From positions 1 to 43,453 of the IMG/VR virus record IMGVR_UViG_3300020430_000030: DNA of 43,453 nt; one strand, 5' to 3'. A program made the translations under genes and the position numbers. Below are positions 25,723 to 35,921 of this stretch, in pieces. This DNA is from a virus. The notes beneath the pieces are model-generated. The model ran no database searches, was not told where the DNA came from, and saw only the letters and a list, made by a program, of their open reading frames with translations. The stretch's first letter is position 1; every line of letters begins with the position of its first letter.

Positions 25723-27530
25723 TACGCAACAGTCCCCTTAATGTCATTTTGTGCATACTTTAATTCTGCAGAGCAATTTAGTGGAATCTTAATGTATCTA
25801 CCGTCTGCAGATTTGTGTTCATTAAGATCAAGAAAAGTGTCAGAGTAAGCTCCGCCGCGAGCAATTTGTACTTTCACACTCTTAACATCTACGACTCCAT
25901 CAAGGTCGTTCAGACGTTTCTGGATATCTGAAATGTAAATCGGTTCTCCCATGGCCAAAGGTTGGTTAAACATGTCACTAACCGCTACAATGCATTGATT
26001 TAGTACTGCGTGCTTGTCATGATCGCGATGCGATACGACGCTAAAATCTACTTTAAAGTTCACAATTTTGCCAGATAAAATATCAATTGTATCATTAATC
26101 ATTCTATATTGGTTTAGCCACATTTTTAAGTTTGATTTTAGTGCGTCGTTGCAGTACGAAAGTTTGCCATTTTCATCCTCAGCTAAAACGTACAAATTCA
26201 AGTTTCTTTTGAGCGAGTCAGGATCTCTCATAATATTACAACGCTTAATTTTCCCATACTTTGGATCCATCGAATACACAAGAGACATATAATCATTTTG
26301 AGTTACGGCCCTGTTTTGTGTAGCGTAGTTATCGTAAACGTGACGCTTGATATCATCAGATGTGGGTAATGTGATATCTCCAACAATTGGCTCTTCATTA
26401 AAACACTCAATTGAGTTCTGTACGTCTTTAATTTTTTGTTGTGTCAGAATTCTTTCGTCTTTAAAAACAAAATTTGAAAAGGTCACTTTATCAACCATTC
26501 CAACACCAGCGTTAGCTGTATCGGCAGTATTGATTCTATAGGTAATATGTACGCTAGTGTTCGCGGGGCTGATTCCTAGCTTGTCCGTCGACAACAAATT
26601 AGATGGATCAAACGAAACTTCAGAATTATAAGTTTTTCCAAATCTGTCAAGTGCAGTGTTTAGTGGCTCAACAACAGAAGGCGCTGAAGCTTCTGAATCG
26701 GACCCGTGCCCAAATTGAACATAAAGAGTATCTACATCAGATTCAAGGATATACCTTCTGGGTACCGAGAAGGGCCTCAATACTGAAGGAACTCCCGAGG
26801 CTCTTGCTTCTTTGTTCACTACGTCTTTGTAGATGACATCTTGAGAAAGATATTCTACTTGATAGTACTCATGACCTTCATCATCTCTTACACTAAGAAC
26901 TTCTGAGACAATAGAAAGCGGACCTACTGGAAGTTTCAAGAACTTTTCAAATGTGCCCACCGTTTCTGTTCTGCGAACAAGTTCTCCTGAAATTACCTTC
27001 CCATGAGCTTTGATAGCGTAGTGTGTTGGCTGGCCCGTACTTTGGCTTCGGCGGGCGGCTACAATCTCGTTAAAGGGTTCTGAGAAGTCTATGTCCTCTA
27101 CAAGAATAAAGCTGGCTTTTGTTTGTGATGATCTTAGTTGGGCGCCGGCCTTGAGTACTGGCACATAATTCATGTCTACGCCCATTCCTGTTGCAGAGGC
27201 AGGAACAACAATATAAATTGCGACGGCTCCGGTAGACGATGGCACGCCTTTCCAACGATAGCCAAGAGACTTGGCATGACGTACAACGTTTTGATATTCA
27301 ATAGCGGTGTCAAGAAAGCTTTCGTTAGCTTGATAATCTAAGTAAAAAGATAATTGGTCACCAACGTAAGCTACTGTGTCCAACAACATTGAACCAAAGG
27401 AACTATCATTAAAATCTTTGTATGTATCAGGATAATAGACTTTCGCCTGTTCAACTAAATCTTCTTTAATTGTAGTGAAATCACGACTAGTGTAATTAAT
27501 TCGGCGTGTATATCTCTTATTTTTAGACAT
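25722..27530 (-). CDS. 6: Baseplate wedge protein, T4 gp6-like / baseplate J family
   Basis: This 602-residue protein is close in length to T4 gp6 (660). The N-terminus carries the hallmark of the family: NYTSRDFTTIKEDLVEQAK, then a YPDTYKDFNDSSFGSMLLD stretch and VAYVGDQLSFYLDYQANESF, matching the gp6/baseplate J N-terminal helical domain. Later regions hold a beta sandwich, DDIKRHVYDNYATQNRAVTQ followed by NDYMSLV (typical of J-like proteins), and a C-terminal part with GEPIYISDIQKRLNDLDGVV. In T4, gp6 dimers form the ring around the hub and start sheath contraction. It is preceded by gp25, as in T4, P2 and related contractile systems. The ribosome binding site is TTGGAGACTAACGA before the ATG, at the end of a 42-base gap. 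Confidence 0.93.
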   Translation of the reverse strand: MSKNKRYTRRINYTSRDFTTIKEDLVEQAKVYYPDTYKDFNDSSFGSMLLDTVAYVGDQLSFYLDYQANESFLDTAIEYQNVVRHAKSLGYRWKGVPSSTGAVAIYIVVPASATGMGVDMNYVPVLKAGAQLRSSQTKASFILVEDIDFSEPFNEIVAARRSQSTGQPTHYAIKAHGKVISGELVRRTETVGTFEKFLKLPVGPLSIVSEVLSVRDDEGHEYYQVEYLSQDVIYKDVVNKEARASGVPSVLRPFSVPRRYILESDVDTLYVQFGHGSDSEASAPSVVEPLNTALDRFGKTYNSEVSFDPSNLLSTDKLGISPANTSVHITYRINTADTANAGVGMVDKVTFSNFVFKDERILTQQKIKDVQNSIECFNEEPIVGDITLPTSDDIKRHVYDNYATQNRAVTQNDYMSLVYSMDPKYGKIKRCNIMRDPDSLKRNLNLYVLAEDENGKLSYCNDALKSNLKMWLNQYRMINDTIDILSGKIVNFKVDFSVVSHRDHDKHAVLNQCIVAVSDMFNQPLAMGEPIYISDIQKRLNDLDGVVDVKSVKVQIARGGAYSDTFLDLNEHKSADGRYIKIPLNCSAELKYAQNDIKGTVA

Positions 27531-27545
27531 TCGTTAGTCTCCAAC

Positions 27546-27573
27546 TGATAAATAGCTCTGGTTTTATAAATAC
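27546..27573. promoter_or_regulatory. Paired ATAAATA elements in the gp25-gp6 gap
   Basis: The 42-base gap between gp25 and gp6 carries two plus-strand copies of ATAAATA (27548-27554 and 27566-27572); the second lies in TTTTATAAATAC. The core matches the T4 and cyanophage late promoter element but on the strand opposite the genes. In gene orientation it reads GTATTTATAAAACC and GCTATTTATCAG. Similar sequence precedes the 304-residue gene. The role is unproven. Confidence 0.3.
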
Positions 27574-27965
27574 TACGGCGAAACAGTTATTTCATCTACA
27601 ATTCCATGACCATATGAATATGTTATTGAGATAGAAAGTTTGTTTTCTTCAATATCTGATAGCATACTGTTAGCGGGAGTATCCAGTGCGCTAGCAAACG
27701 ATATGTTTTCAATCGTAAGAAAAGACATGTATCTGAGAGTTTGACTTTTAATTCTGTTTTCAATATGCCCAAAAACATCCCTTGTGAGATTTTGAAATAA
27801 GTATTTCTTCAGTCCCACTCCAAAGTCTGGATCCATTGTTCGTTCGCCCGGCTCAGTCATTAACAAAATTAAAAAATCTTGCTTGACAGCCTCTTCCATG
27901 CCTTCAACTAATAAAAATCCATTTAGACCGCCGGCAATTAAAGGCAGTGTTGCATCAAAACCCAT
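27573..27965 (-). CDS. 25: Baseplate wedge protein, T4 gp25 / GPW family
   Basis: This 130-residue protein is almost the same length as T4 gp25 (132). It shows the family signature: a helix with VEGMEEAVKQDFLILLMTEP, then GERTMDPDFGVGLKKYLFQN, a conserved loop ending in a beta strand, then a helix (FGHIENRIKSQTLRYM) and a final IENISF strand. gp25 is the lysozyme-fold wedge protein that joins gp6 at the core of the contractile baseplate, with no enzyme activity. It lies directly upstream of gp6, as in most contractile systems. It has AGGAG seven bases before the ATG, overlapped by one arm of an inverted repeat. Confidence 0.95.
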   Translation of the reverse strand: MGFDATLPLIAGGLNGFLLVEGMEEAVKQDFLILLMTEPGERTMDPDFGVGLKKYLFQNLTRDVFGHIENRIKSQTLRYMSFLTIENISFASALDTPANSMLSDIEENKLSISITYSYGHGIVDEITVSP

Positions 27966-27975
27966 CGCTATTCTC

Positions 27976-28012
27976 CTAAACTAAATACTCGCTTTTTTAT
28001 TTTATAGTTTAG
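27976..28012 (-). promoter_or_regulatory. Inverted repeat over the stop of the giant gene and the gp25 ribosome binding site
   Basis: CTAAACTA at 28012-28005 (minus-strand reading) pairs perfectly with TAGTTTAG at 27983-27976, with 21 bases between. The first arm contains the TAA stop of the 2634-residue gene. The second arm runs into AGGAG, the ribosome binding site of gp25. As RNA this eight-base-pair stem would partly cover the gp25 start signal, and a ribosome finishing the upstream gene would open it. There is no U tract, so it does not look like an intrinsic terminator. Confidence 0.45.
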
Positions 28013-31000
28013 AGTTCTCCAAACTTGTTATATGGCCGATCTCTACGGCGTCTCTTAAACTTGCGGCCTCCTCGTTTCTTTTTACCAGAGTTGTCATCTC
28101 GGTTCTTGCTACGGTCTTTTTCGTTCGATGTTTGCTCGTCATCTTCCTTGTCTAGCCAATCGCGAGACTTATAGTACGACCGGAACATCTTTACTAGGCG
28201 ACGCTTTGTTCTTTTAAAGAACTCCATGTCCCAGTCATCAAATGACTCTGTAATGAGGAAGCCGCCGCCTAGGGCCTCTCTGAACGCGTAGTTGTGCCAT
28301 TCGCCCGCCTCATTGTCGGGTACAGGGATTCCGTTTCCTAATATGGTCAGCATATCCTCTAGATCTATCTTTTGCGTCTTTTCGCCAATTGACATCACAA
28401 ACCCCATACTTGTGTAAATGCCCATGAGTGATACTAGGCGATTAAGTGGGAAAACATATTGGAATAGCATCTCAAACTCAGGGCTCTTGACAATATCTTG
28501 GCCTAGGCAATACAAGTCCATATCAAAATCAATGTTCATGATGTGTTGATTGATAGTATGATCTAATGCGTCATATTCTGCGGAAGCGAGTGGGATAATA
28601 TATTTTGAGTTTTTCAACAAGTACGGCAATTCATTTTCTCTAATACTTGTTCCTCGTTCACCAGACCAGATATCTAATAAAGCAGCTTGATCGGCCGCGG
28701 CATCTGTAAGCTCTCCGGGTGAACCCTCTTCGGCATCAGCAAGAGTTATGCCCGTAACATTTAGACCTGACTGCTGTAAGTTTGCGGGAGTGACATAATA
28801 AGCCTTTTCCTTTTTCATATTATTATAAATGTATGACCAGTTTTCAGACTCTTTAAGCGACTTGAACAATGCATCAAGCTGTTCAACACACGATTCTGGT
28901 GGGATGTAACATAGTCTTAGGCCGTAACGAATTCCCATTTCGCCCTCGATTCCTGTCACTTCTTCCGTTGGATTGCCCTGTCTATCATTTGCGTATGTAA
29001 ATTCTAGATTGCCAAAGAAGTCTGATAGTTTATTATCGCCATATTGTTCTGAAATGCTCTCAAGCCACTGCTTCCACTCTTTGACATTAACCACGCCATC
29101 TATGTGCTCAGGCCTGTTGGTAATTTCATCCGGCAAGGAAACAGTCATTCCCATTCCGTTCTTGTCGGTTACACGAACATACTTTTCTAAAAAGAACTCG
29201 CCATTTGTAAATCTGGATTTATACGAGCCTACTGAATAGTAACCGTCATCATTGATTTTTACTTGAACATCTAGTTTGTCTGTGTCGATATTTGTTTCAT
29301 ACTGCTCAAGCGGATTAGTCATTGGCACAACACCGGAGTCTAAGCCGGGTAGGGCCCTTGGGGAGAACGAGGCGCCTACATCAAATATCTTGGGAGACTC
29401 TAGCGGCTGGTCTGATTTTTTAAGGCTATATTCAGAATGACCTGCAACGAAGCCGCTTTCGCCAATAAAATATTCATAAATATTATCAATATCTGGCACC
29501 AAGCCTGGAATTGGAGAGCCTTCCGACATCGCCATAACAAACCTTTCGGCCATGTACTCTAATTGCTCTTCAATCAAAACTCTTACAATTACATTTGCAT
29601 GTTCTTCAGTATCTTTGACTGCTTGTAGCAAATGCCACCTTTGGTAAACGTGTAGTTTAGTAGTAAGGCCCACTTTTCTTCCGAAGATAACTTCAGGATC
29701 AAATTTTGTTGGATCAATCGGTACTGGAAGTTCGATGTTCCCAAACTTTCTCCATGGATTTAGCCCTGACTTCATCTTTGATTTGTGTAAATCGTCTTCT
29801 GACGGATAGTGGAAGTCTTCTTGCAGTGCGTTTAGTGCGTCAATTGCTTTTTGAACTTCAGGCTTAACCTCTCGACCATCTAACTGCATCTGCCTTGCAA
29901 AAGACTGTACGCATTGCTCAAGGAAAGTGTACCACAAAGCTTCGCCGCGAAGGAAGCCGCCCTTGCGACTCAGGTTCTGCATGAAGTCTTCCTTCATCGT
30001 AGCAAGAATATATTCAACGTATGTGTAATCCAATACCTCTGGAATTTTTGCCTTGAACTTACTAAACATTGGCATCGCCTTGATCAGCTCTTCAACACAA
30101 TAAATTCTAATCATTGCAATGATGGGGCCTTCCATACCGGCAGCAGAGGAACGGTCTAAAATTCTAGAGTACGGAAGCTCAATAACACAGTCTGGGCATT
30201 CTGCTAGTCTAGGATCATCGGGCATCTTCTTTGTTAATTCATCCACCCTTTCTTTGATATCTTCAAAATTACAGACTGGATACCGCTTGGGTTCCTTGCC
30301 GTCTACCTCTGGCAATAACAAGTCCCTGATTCCAAGCCAGCCCTCATATTTCGGAGGCTCAATGTAATAAGGCGGACGAAGCCATGAGCCACCATGATCT
30401 GCTGGATTTAAGAAGTGCATCCTGGCGTGGTTTGATTGGCCCATAATCTGATTGTCTTCAATGTACTTGCTAATCTTTTTGATGTTAGGTAAACTTCCAA
30501 AAATCATATAAGAGTCTCCTAACTCAGGCGCTAGGTCTTCTAGGATATAGTTCATAAACGGCTTGTCGCCGTCAGGACTCATGTACATTTTATCTGTGGC
30601 TGTTAAATCATCGTCGGTGCCGGGAGTAAATCCATATTCGTATGCCTCACTGTTGCCCGCAATCATGTTTGCGAAATAGTCTAACAGCGTATTCATCATG
30701 TTGTCGTGAGTTTTGTGGCCGGTATAGCCGGTGTCAGCAGAACCTGCAAATGGCAGACTGGCGTTAAATTGATTTACCTGTTCATCGGTCAGGCCCAAAG
30801 AACTATACTTTTTATGCAAAAAGTCGTTCCAGCAATTAATTTGTGGCGACAAAGGCAAAGTATCAAGTGTATGTGTATTTCTTAAAGCCTCTGCTTCTTC
30901 TGTTAAGCTGCCTGTGATTGTTAGTTCAAACCGAACATCTTCTACTCCTTGTGTAATATCGAAGTCAGGCTCTGCCGAAGCGGTCGCAAACCCAGCTGGA

Positions 31001-34000
31001 AGGTTCATGAATGGATTTGTGACATCTACAACTCGTAGATGATATACATTGTCAATATTAGTAACGGGTGTTGCTGTTTCATTGTTATCTTCAATTATGT
31101 AAGAACCGTACTCAAGATTGAACCCTTCAATAAACTGTAGATTCTCGCTGAGGTTATCTTGCTTGATTCCGCGAGCATTGTCTCTAAACTTTAGTACCAG
31201 ATCGGGACTTTTGGCGCCAGGAGAAACAAACGGATTCTCTTCTGTGCCCATATAGTTTCCTCTGTCATCACGAGGATATGCGCCTTGTCCGATCATTGAA
31301 CCAAGCGGAACATCTTCAACATTAAAATATGAATATTCTGTAGGTGTGAATTCAGATGTAGAAACATACCCGTCAGGATTGTGCTTACTGTCCCTAAGAT
31401 ATTCTTTAAAATACTGCCCGACATACTTTGGGTAATGGCCACGTTCACGCTGGTAGATTGGCTTAAGCCATTGTTCAGCAGCGGTACCAGCTAGCGTTTC
31501 AGGGTCTTCAATTCCAAATCGTTTTAAGCTCTCCATTTCGTAGTCTACTACGTTACGATTAAAAATTGACTCAAATTGGTGACGGCGCCATGGAAAACCA
31601 AGTGTGTCTGACAGAATCATTGACATAAAGCCGCCGCGGCCGTTGATATCACGAGCATAAGCGCGACCAACAATGTCATATAGTCCCTCATTTGCTGCTC
31701 CAATAAGATCCATCATCAAAGGTGGATCGCGTGGTACTAGAGCATCTGCTGGAATACAGCCGTTTTCATCGGGCTCTCCAACATATGGAGGCATGTTATT
31801 TTCAATAAAGTTCTCAACGCCGCCCTGCATAATGTCTGCAATCTGTGAGATATCGTTAAGGGCGCGGCCGCGCATGGCATCAAACTGTTGCTGAGCCTGC
31901 TCTGGCGTTGTCCCGTCTTTACTCAGCAAGATTTGTTCTCTTAGATTTCTAAACTCATCTAGTTCGTCCTTAGTTTTACACAGCATCGGGTTTGCAGGTC
32001 GGACGGCCGGGATTTCGTCCTGTGTAGCTCGCAGCTGCATCTTGAACTGGTGTGGTAAAAGATTACCAATGTTTTTGAACAAGTCAGCAATTTGTGTGTT
32101 GGAACCGAGCACAGAAGCAAACACTGGATTTTCTGACTCTACGACTTCTTGTACAAGAGAGGTCGCGACTGGGTCGTAGTTACCCAAGAGCAAGTTTGTA
32201 AGCTCTCCACCTGTGAGCACCGTTGAAATGTCTGCGATAAGTTGCGTAACCGCGCCTTCATTAGCCATCTTTGCAGCATCGGCAGCTGTGACAGAACCTA
32301 GGCCCCTCATAGCGTTATTTGCTACTGTTTGTGCCTCTTCATCTGTGGCGTCAGGGCCGCAGAAGGCGCCTTTAACCATGTCAAGGAATCCACGAGGAGG
32401 ATCCTCACAATGACCGGCAGCCTCCATTGCAATAGCAGTATTTTGAGCAAACTCGCCACCTTCACTTAATTCAGCACAAACTTGATCTGCGACAGCATTC
32501 ATGGCTGCTTCTGCTAGTTTTTCAAGCATTGAACACAAAGAATCAAACAAAATCATCACGATCTTTGTCAACAGCCACAACAACAACCTAAAGATAATGT
32601 AAATTGCGATTTGATACGCTATCAGCAATAAGATTCTAAAGAAATCTTTCCAGTTTGGCATCTGTAGATTGGGCGGGCCCGGGGCTACCAACCTAAGAAC
32701 CATGTTGCAGAAGTCGATTTCAAGAGTATTTAGAAAGTCAAGCAGTGGCGGATCCCAAAGAGGCGGAATTGCGCAATCAAGAAGGGCAATAATTTTTGCA
32801 ACGATGGCGGCGCCGGGTAGGTCTTCCAACACATCCATCAAAGCATCAAAGCCTTTTTCTGAGTAATATTCGAGAATGGCCTTGATATATTCTTGAAGAA
32901 CAACCGAAACAGTTCCACCAAGTGCTGCACCTAGTGAGCCGCGAGTACCAAAGGGTCCTGGGTCTCCGATTCTTCCTTTATCGAGCGCCTCAATAGAATC
33001 GGCATATAGACGAGCGGCCGTGTCTGCGCCAGCTTCAGCAACAGCTAACTGTTCTGACCTAGCTGGTTCTGGCAGCAACTCTGCTTCGGCTTGTAGGGCG
33101 CCAAGCGATCTTGAATACTCTGCGTAGTACTCGTTCTTCCATCGATCTGACTTATCGGGGAATGGGTCATCTGATTCAGACCCAGTCCAAGGACCAGCAG
33201 GGGTGTCGACGGAGCCATCAGTTGAGTTTGTGACTGTATGCGCGCTGTTGACTCTATTGATTAAATCTTGTAAAGCGGAGATATAATCACCAGATGCTGA
33301 CGCGATCTGTTCTCCCGTAATTCCCGCGTCTTTGTAACCCTCGATCTCATACTCGGTAAAGTAACCTGCTAAGGCGTTAGCGTGCTGCCCTATTGACAAT
33401 ACATGAGTCATTGCTGCTTGATCCGTAACACTAACTTCGAAGCTGTCTGTGATATAATAACCTAGTCCAAAATATTCTTCTCCAGAAAAGTACTCGGTCC
33501 TAACATCATCGACAATAGTCGCTGCTGGGCGGGTGTCGTGTGGATCTTCGATTGATTCTTGCCTTACTTTTGTCTCAAACTCTCTTGCAATCTTTATAGA
33601 GGCTCTCATGGCGTCCTCAAAGCCGCGGGCAAGAGCTTGGAGGGCCGGAGTTACAGCAGTCTGAGATTGTCTTGATTCTGCTTTCTCTTTCGCTACAGGA
33701 CTACCTGGGCCACCCCAAGCTATATTGGAGCCCTTATTGCCCATAGATGGCCTATTGCTAAAGGGTGCTTCTGCTACAGGGTCGGGATCTCCTACCTTGG
33801 ATTGCCATGGAAGTGTGTGCGCACCAATTGCTGCTTCGACCTTCGCAAGAATTTGTGCTTGATCTTCGGGAGGTAGGCCAACAAATACTTTTTCAAGTTC
33901 CACCGCAGGCATTGAAGCCAGAGCGGCAGCGATTAGTACTTCAAGGACCTCATCGAGCGCAAAGCCTTGCATGAGACAATCCAAGAAAGCCAGCATAAGG

Positions 34001-35913
34001 TCAAATAGGCCGCAGAAAGTAATCTCATCTAGTCCTTTTCTATAAAGCCCTTCAATGTTTTGAATCTCTGCTAAGTTATACTGCAGAGTATTAAGCATTT
34101 CGAAAAAGCCAACAAAAATTTTCAAAGCTTCCCGCACAGCAGAAGACATCATTTCAGAATTTGCGTCTTTTAATTTCTGAAGCATCTCCTCGCGTTCTTC
34201 TGGGGACATACAAATAAAGTTATGGAACTGGTACATTACAGCATCCCAAATGCTGAACAGTTCGTTCATAAAATCGTCACCCAAATCTGCAAAATATTGG
34301 CCCACTGCACCTAGCGGATCGTCACATAAGCCTTCAATTAATTGACCTGAAGTTACTAAATGGGCATTTTCTGCTGCTAGATTTGCATTAGAACGATTGT
34401 GCGCCTCACTTTCTGACTCCATTCTATAGCCGCCGGCGCCGTCATTGAGAGTGGGATCCCAAATTTGCTGGGGGCCTCTGTAGGTTGGAGAGTTTGGATC
34501 TGTTGATTTATATGGCCACTGGTCGGCATTTCTTTCCACTTCAGCAAAGGCACCTTCTGTAAGTGTTCTTTCACGGGGAGCCGGTGATGTTAAGTGATCT
34601 CCAATGGTTTCAGCATCTGGGATTCCCATACTTCTGCGGACTGAATTTAATTTATCACCAACTTTTTGAAGCGACCCCGGAGTCTTGGCTTCAATTTTTT
34701 CAGTTTCTGTCATCTTTCCGACAGCATTTGTAATAGCATCAAGATCTGCTTCTGTAGCTTGCCCGACTGCAGCTGAAGCTATAGCGGAGACAGCACTTGT
34801 CATGTCGGCGCCTTGATTAATAACAGGTGTTGGAAAAACAAACTTTTGTGCGAAGTCGGTCCACTTCATCATGCCTTGTCGTTGAATTAGGGCCCCGACA
34901 GCTTCTTGAATGTTTATTAGCCAATGTAACGTAGTGGGTCGATTAAATGGCTCAGTTCCTCTAAGAGAAGAAATTTGAATTGCTTTATACTCTGATGGTG
35001 TTTCTCGGCAAGAACCATGCGCTGTAACAATGATCCGTTCAAGGGTGCCGTCTTCCGCTAAGCCAAACTCTACATTGTTTGCTTCTTTAAGACCGGTATC
35101 CGAACTAGCTCGCCCCGATTCTCCTCTAGATTCTCTGAGTACCCATCCCTTAGTCCTTAAAAACTCGTACAGAATAGGCTTTACCTTGCGCAGATAATCC
35201 GCTTCTGTATTTAAGTTGACTGGAGCACCCCCTGGAAACCTAATTGATCCTCTCTGTGTCTGGTAATAGATTGCTTGATACTTAGCGTACACGCGGAGGC
35301 CTTCGACAAGTTTGTCAACTTGTTGGTCGAAGTCTTGCATCTCAACTTCACCAGTCTGTACAACCTCTCGCGGAGGAATAGCCTCTTCAATTTCTGGTGA
35401 GATCTCGGGAACATCGGATGAGTTTGGCAACATGTCAAACTCATTTGCGGGAATCTCGATCAAGACTCGCATTTTCAATTTGCGGCGGGGAGGAATAAAG
35501 TGATCTGTGGCGCCTGCTAGCTTAGTAGCAATAGCTACCGTGTTTTCGTCCAAAGCTTTATTAAAATGAGCTAACAGTCTAATCGCTCCCGCCTTGGTAT
35601 ATTCATCGAGGCGGGCCTGAAGGGTGGACTCACCACCAGTTCCTTCGTATTTCGTTCTTAGATTGATTGAATATGTACACTTTCTTTTGTTTAAGAATGG
35701 TTCATTTTCAGTCGTCTTAGTCCAATCAATGTTTGGAGCAGCAGGATTTGGAACACACGTCGGACAATCGACCACAGGTATAGCTGGGCCGGGTTCTTCA
35801 GGCACACATTGACTTTCATACGTTGGAATCGTTTGATAGTCAATGAAGCTTGGTTCTTCGGATGATGTTTCTGTTTCTTCTGTAGTTTCTGAACTAGAAG
35901 TATCTTCTGCCAT
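28009..35913 (-). CDS. Giant 2634-residue baseplate-region protein with a hydrophobic core segment
   Basis: This protein is not of a family I can name. The N-terminus is an acidic Ser/Thr/Glu run (MAEDTSSSETTEETETSSEE) followed by a Pro/Cys-rich stretch with C36, C50 and C53 (CPTC). A second CPxC pair lies at C1906/C1909 (ECPDCVIEL). Helical hydrophobic stretches occur at about 634-677 and, most strongly, at about 1088-1122 (ILLLIAYQIAIYIIFRLLLW and on), long enough to cross a membrane once or as a hairpin. The C-terminus is very basic (KKKRGGRKFKRRRRD near the end). It lies between the spike-like gene and gp25, so it probably belongs to the baseplate hub or tail core; a tape-measure or DNA-ejection role is possible because of the hydrophobic segments but is not shown. 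AGGATTAGAA precedes the ATG. Confidence 0.6.
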   Translation of the reverse strand: MAEDTSSSETTEETETSSEEPSFIDYQTIPTYESQCVPEEPGPAIPVVDCPTCVPNPAAPNIDWTKTTENEPFLNKRKCTYSINLRTKYEGTGGESTLQARLDEYTKAGAIRLLAHFNKALDENTVAIATKLAGATDHFIPPRRKLKMRVLIEIPANEFDMLPNSSDVPEISPEIEEAIPPREVVQTGEVEMQDFDQQVDKLVEGLRVYAKYQAIYYQTQRGSIRFPGGAPVNLNTEADYLRKVKPILYEFLRTKGWVLRESRGESGRASSDTGLKEANNVEFGLAEDGTLERIIVTAHGSCRETPSEYKAIQISSLRGTEPFNRPTTLHWLINIQEAVGALIQRQGMMKWTDFAQKFVFPTPVINQGADMTSAVSAIASAAVGQATEADLDAITNAVGKMTETEKIEAKTPGSLQKVGDKLNSVRRSMGIPDAETIGDHLTSPAPRERTLTEGAFAEVERNADQWPYKSTDPNSPTYRGPQQIWDPTLNDGAGGYRMESESEAHNRSNANLAAENAHLVTSGQLIEGLCDDPLGAVGQYFADLGDDFMNELFSIWDAVMYQFHNFICMSPEEREEMLQKLKDANSEMMSSAVREALKIFVGFFEMLNTLQYNLAEIQNIEGLYRKGLDEITFCGLFDLMLAFLDCLMQGFALDEVLEVLIAAALASMPAVELEKVFVGLPPEDQAQILAKVEAAIGAHTLPWQSKVGDPDPVAEAPFSNRPSMGNKGSNIAWGGPGSPVAKEKAESRQSQTAVTPALQALARGFEDAMRASIKIAREFETKVRQESIEDPHDTRPAATIVDDVRTEYFSGEEYFGLGYYITDSFEVSVTDQAAMTHVLSIGQHANALAGYFTEYEIEGYKDAGITGEQIASASGDYISALQDLINRVNSAHTVTNSTDGSVDTPAGPWTGSESDDPFPDKSDRWKNEYYAEYSRSLGALQAEAELLPEPARSEQLAVAEAGADTAARLYADSIEALDKGRIGDPGPFGTRGSLGAALGGTVSVVLQEYIKAILEYYSEKGFDALMDVLEDLPGAAIVAKIIALLDCAIPPLWDPPLLDFLNTLEIDFCNMVLRLVAPGPPNLQMPNWKDFFRILLLIAYQIAIYIIFRLLLWLLTKIVMILFDSLCSMLEKLAEAAMNAVADQVCAELSEGGEFAQNTAIAMEAAGHCEDPPRGFLDMVKGAFCGPDATDEEAQTVANNAMRGLGSVTAADAAKMANEGAVTQLIADISTVLTGGELTNLLLGNYDPVATSLVQEVVESENPVFASVLGSNTQIADLFKNIGNLLPHQFKMQLRATQDEIPAVRPANPMLCKTKDELDEFRNLREQILLSKDGTTPEQAQQQFDAMRGRALNDISQIADIMQGGVENFIENNMPPYVGEPDENGCIPADALVPRDPPLMMDLIGAANEGLYDIVGRAYARDINGRGGFMSMILSDTLGFPWRRHQFESIFNRNVVDYEMESLKRFGIEDPETLAGTAAEQWLKPIYQRERGHYPKYVGQYFKEYLRDSKHNPDGYVSTSEFTPTEYSYFNVEDVPLGSMIGQGAYPRDDRGNYMGTEENPFVSPGAKSPDLVLKFRDNARGIKQDNLSENLQFIEGFNLEYGSYIIEDNNETATPVTNIDNVYHLRVVDVTNPFMNLPAGFATASAEPDFDITQGVEDVRFELTITGSLTEEAEALRNTHTLDTLPLSPQINCWNDFLHKKYSSLGLTDEQVNQFNASLPFAGSADTGYTGHKTHDNMMNTLLDYFANMIAGNSEAYEYGFTPGTDDDLTATDKMYMSPDGDKPFMNYILEDLAPELGDSYMIFGSLPNIKKISKYIEDNQIMGQSNHARMHFLNPADHGGSWLRPPYYIEPPKYEGWLGIRDLLLPEVDGKEPKRYPVCNFEDIKERVDELTKKMPDDPRLAECPDCVIELPYSRILDRSSAAGMEGPIIAMIRIYCVEELIKAMPMFSKFKAKIPEVLDYTYVEYILATMKEDFMQNLSRKGGFLRGEALWYTFLEQCVQSFARQMQLDGREVKPEVQKAIDALNALQEDFHYPSEDDLHKSKMKSGLNPWRKFGNIELPVPIDPTKFDPEVIFGRKVGLTTKLHVYQRWHLLQAVKDTEEHANVIVRVLIEEQLEYMAERFVMAMSEGSPIPGLVPDIDNIYEYFIGESGFVAGHSEYSLKKSDQPLESPKIFDVGASFSPRALPGLDSGVVPMTNPLEQYETNIDTDKLDVQVKINDDGYYSVGSYKSRFTNGEFFLEKYVRVTDKNGMGMTVSLPDEITNRPEHIDGVVNVKEWKQWLESISEQYGDNKLSDFFGNLEFTYANDRQGNPTEEVTGIEGEMGIRYGLRLCYIPPESCVEQLDALFKSLKESENWSYIYNNMKKEKAYYVTPANLQQSGLNVTGITLADAEEGSPGELTDAAADQAALLDIWSGERGTSIRENELPYLLKNSKYIIPLASAEYDALDHTINQHIMNIDFDMDLYCLGQDIVKSPEFEMLFQYVFPLNRLVSLMGIYTSMGFVMSIGEKTQKIDLEDMLTILGNGIPVPDNEAGEWHNYAFREALGGGFLITESFDDWDMEFFKRTKRRLVKMFRSYYKSRDWLDKEDDEQTSNEKDRSKNRDDNSGKKKRGGRKFKRRRRDRPYNKFGEL

Positions 35914-35921
35914 TTCTAATC

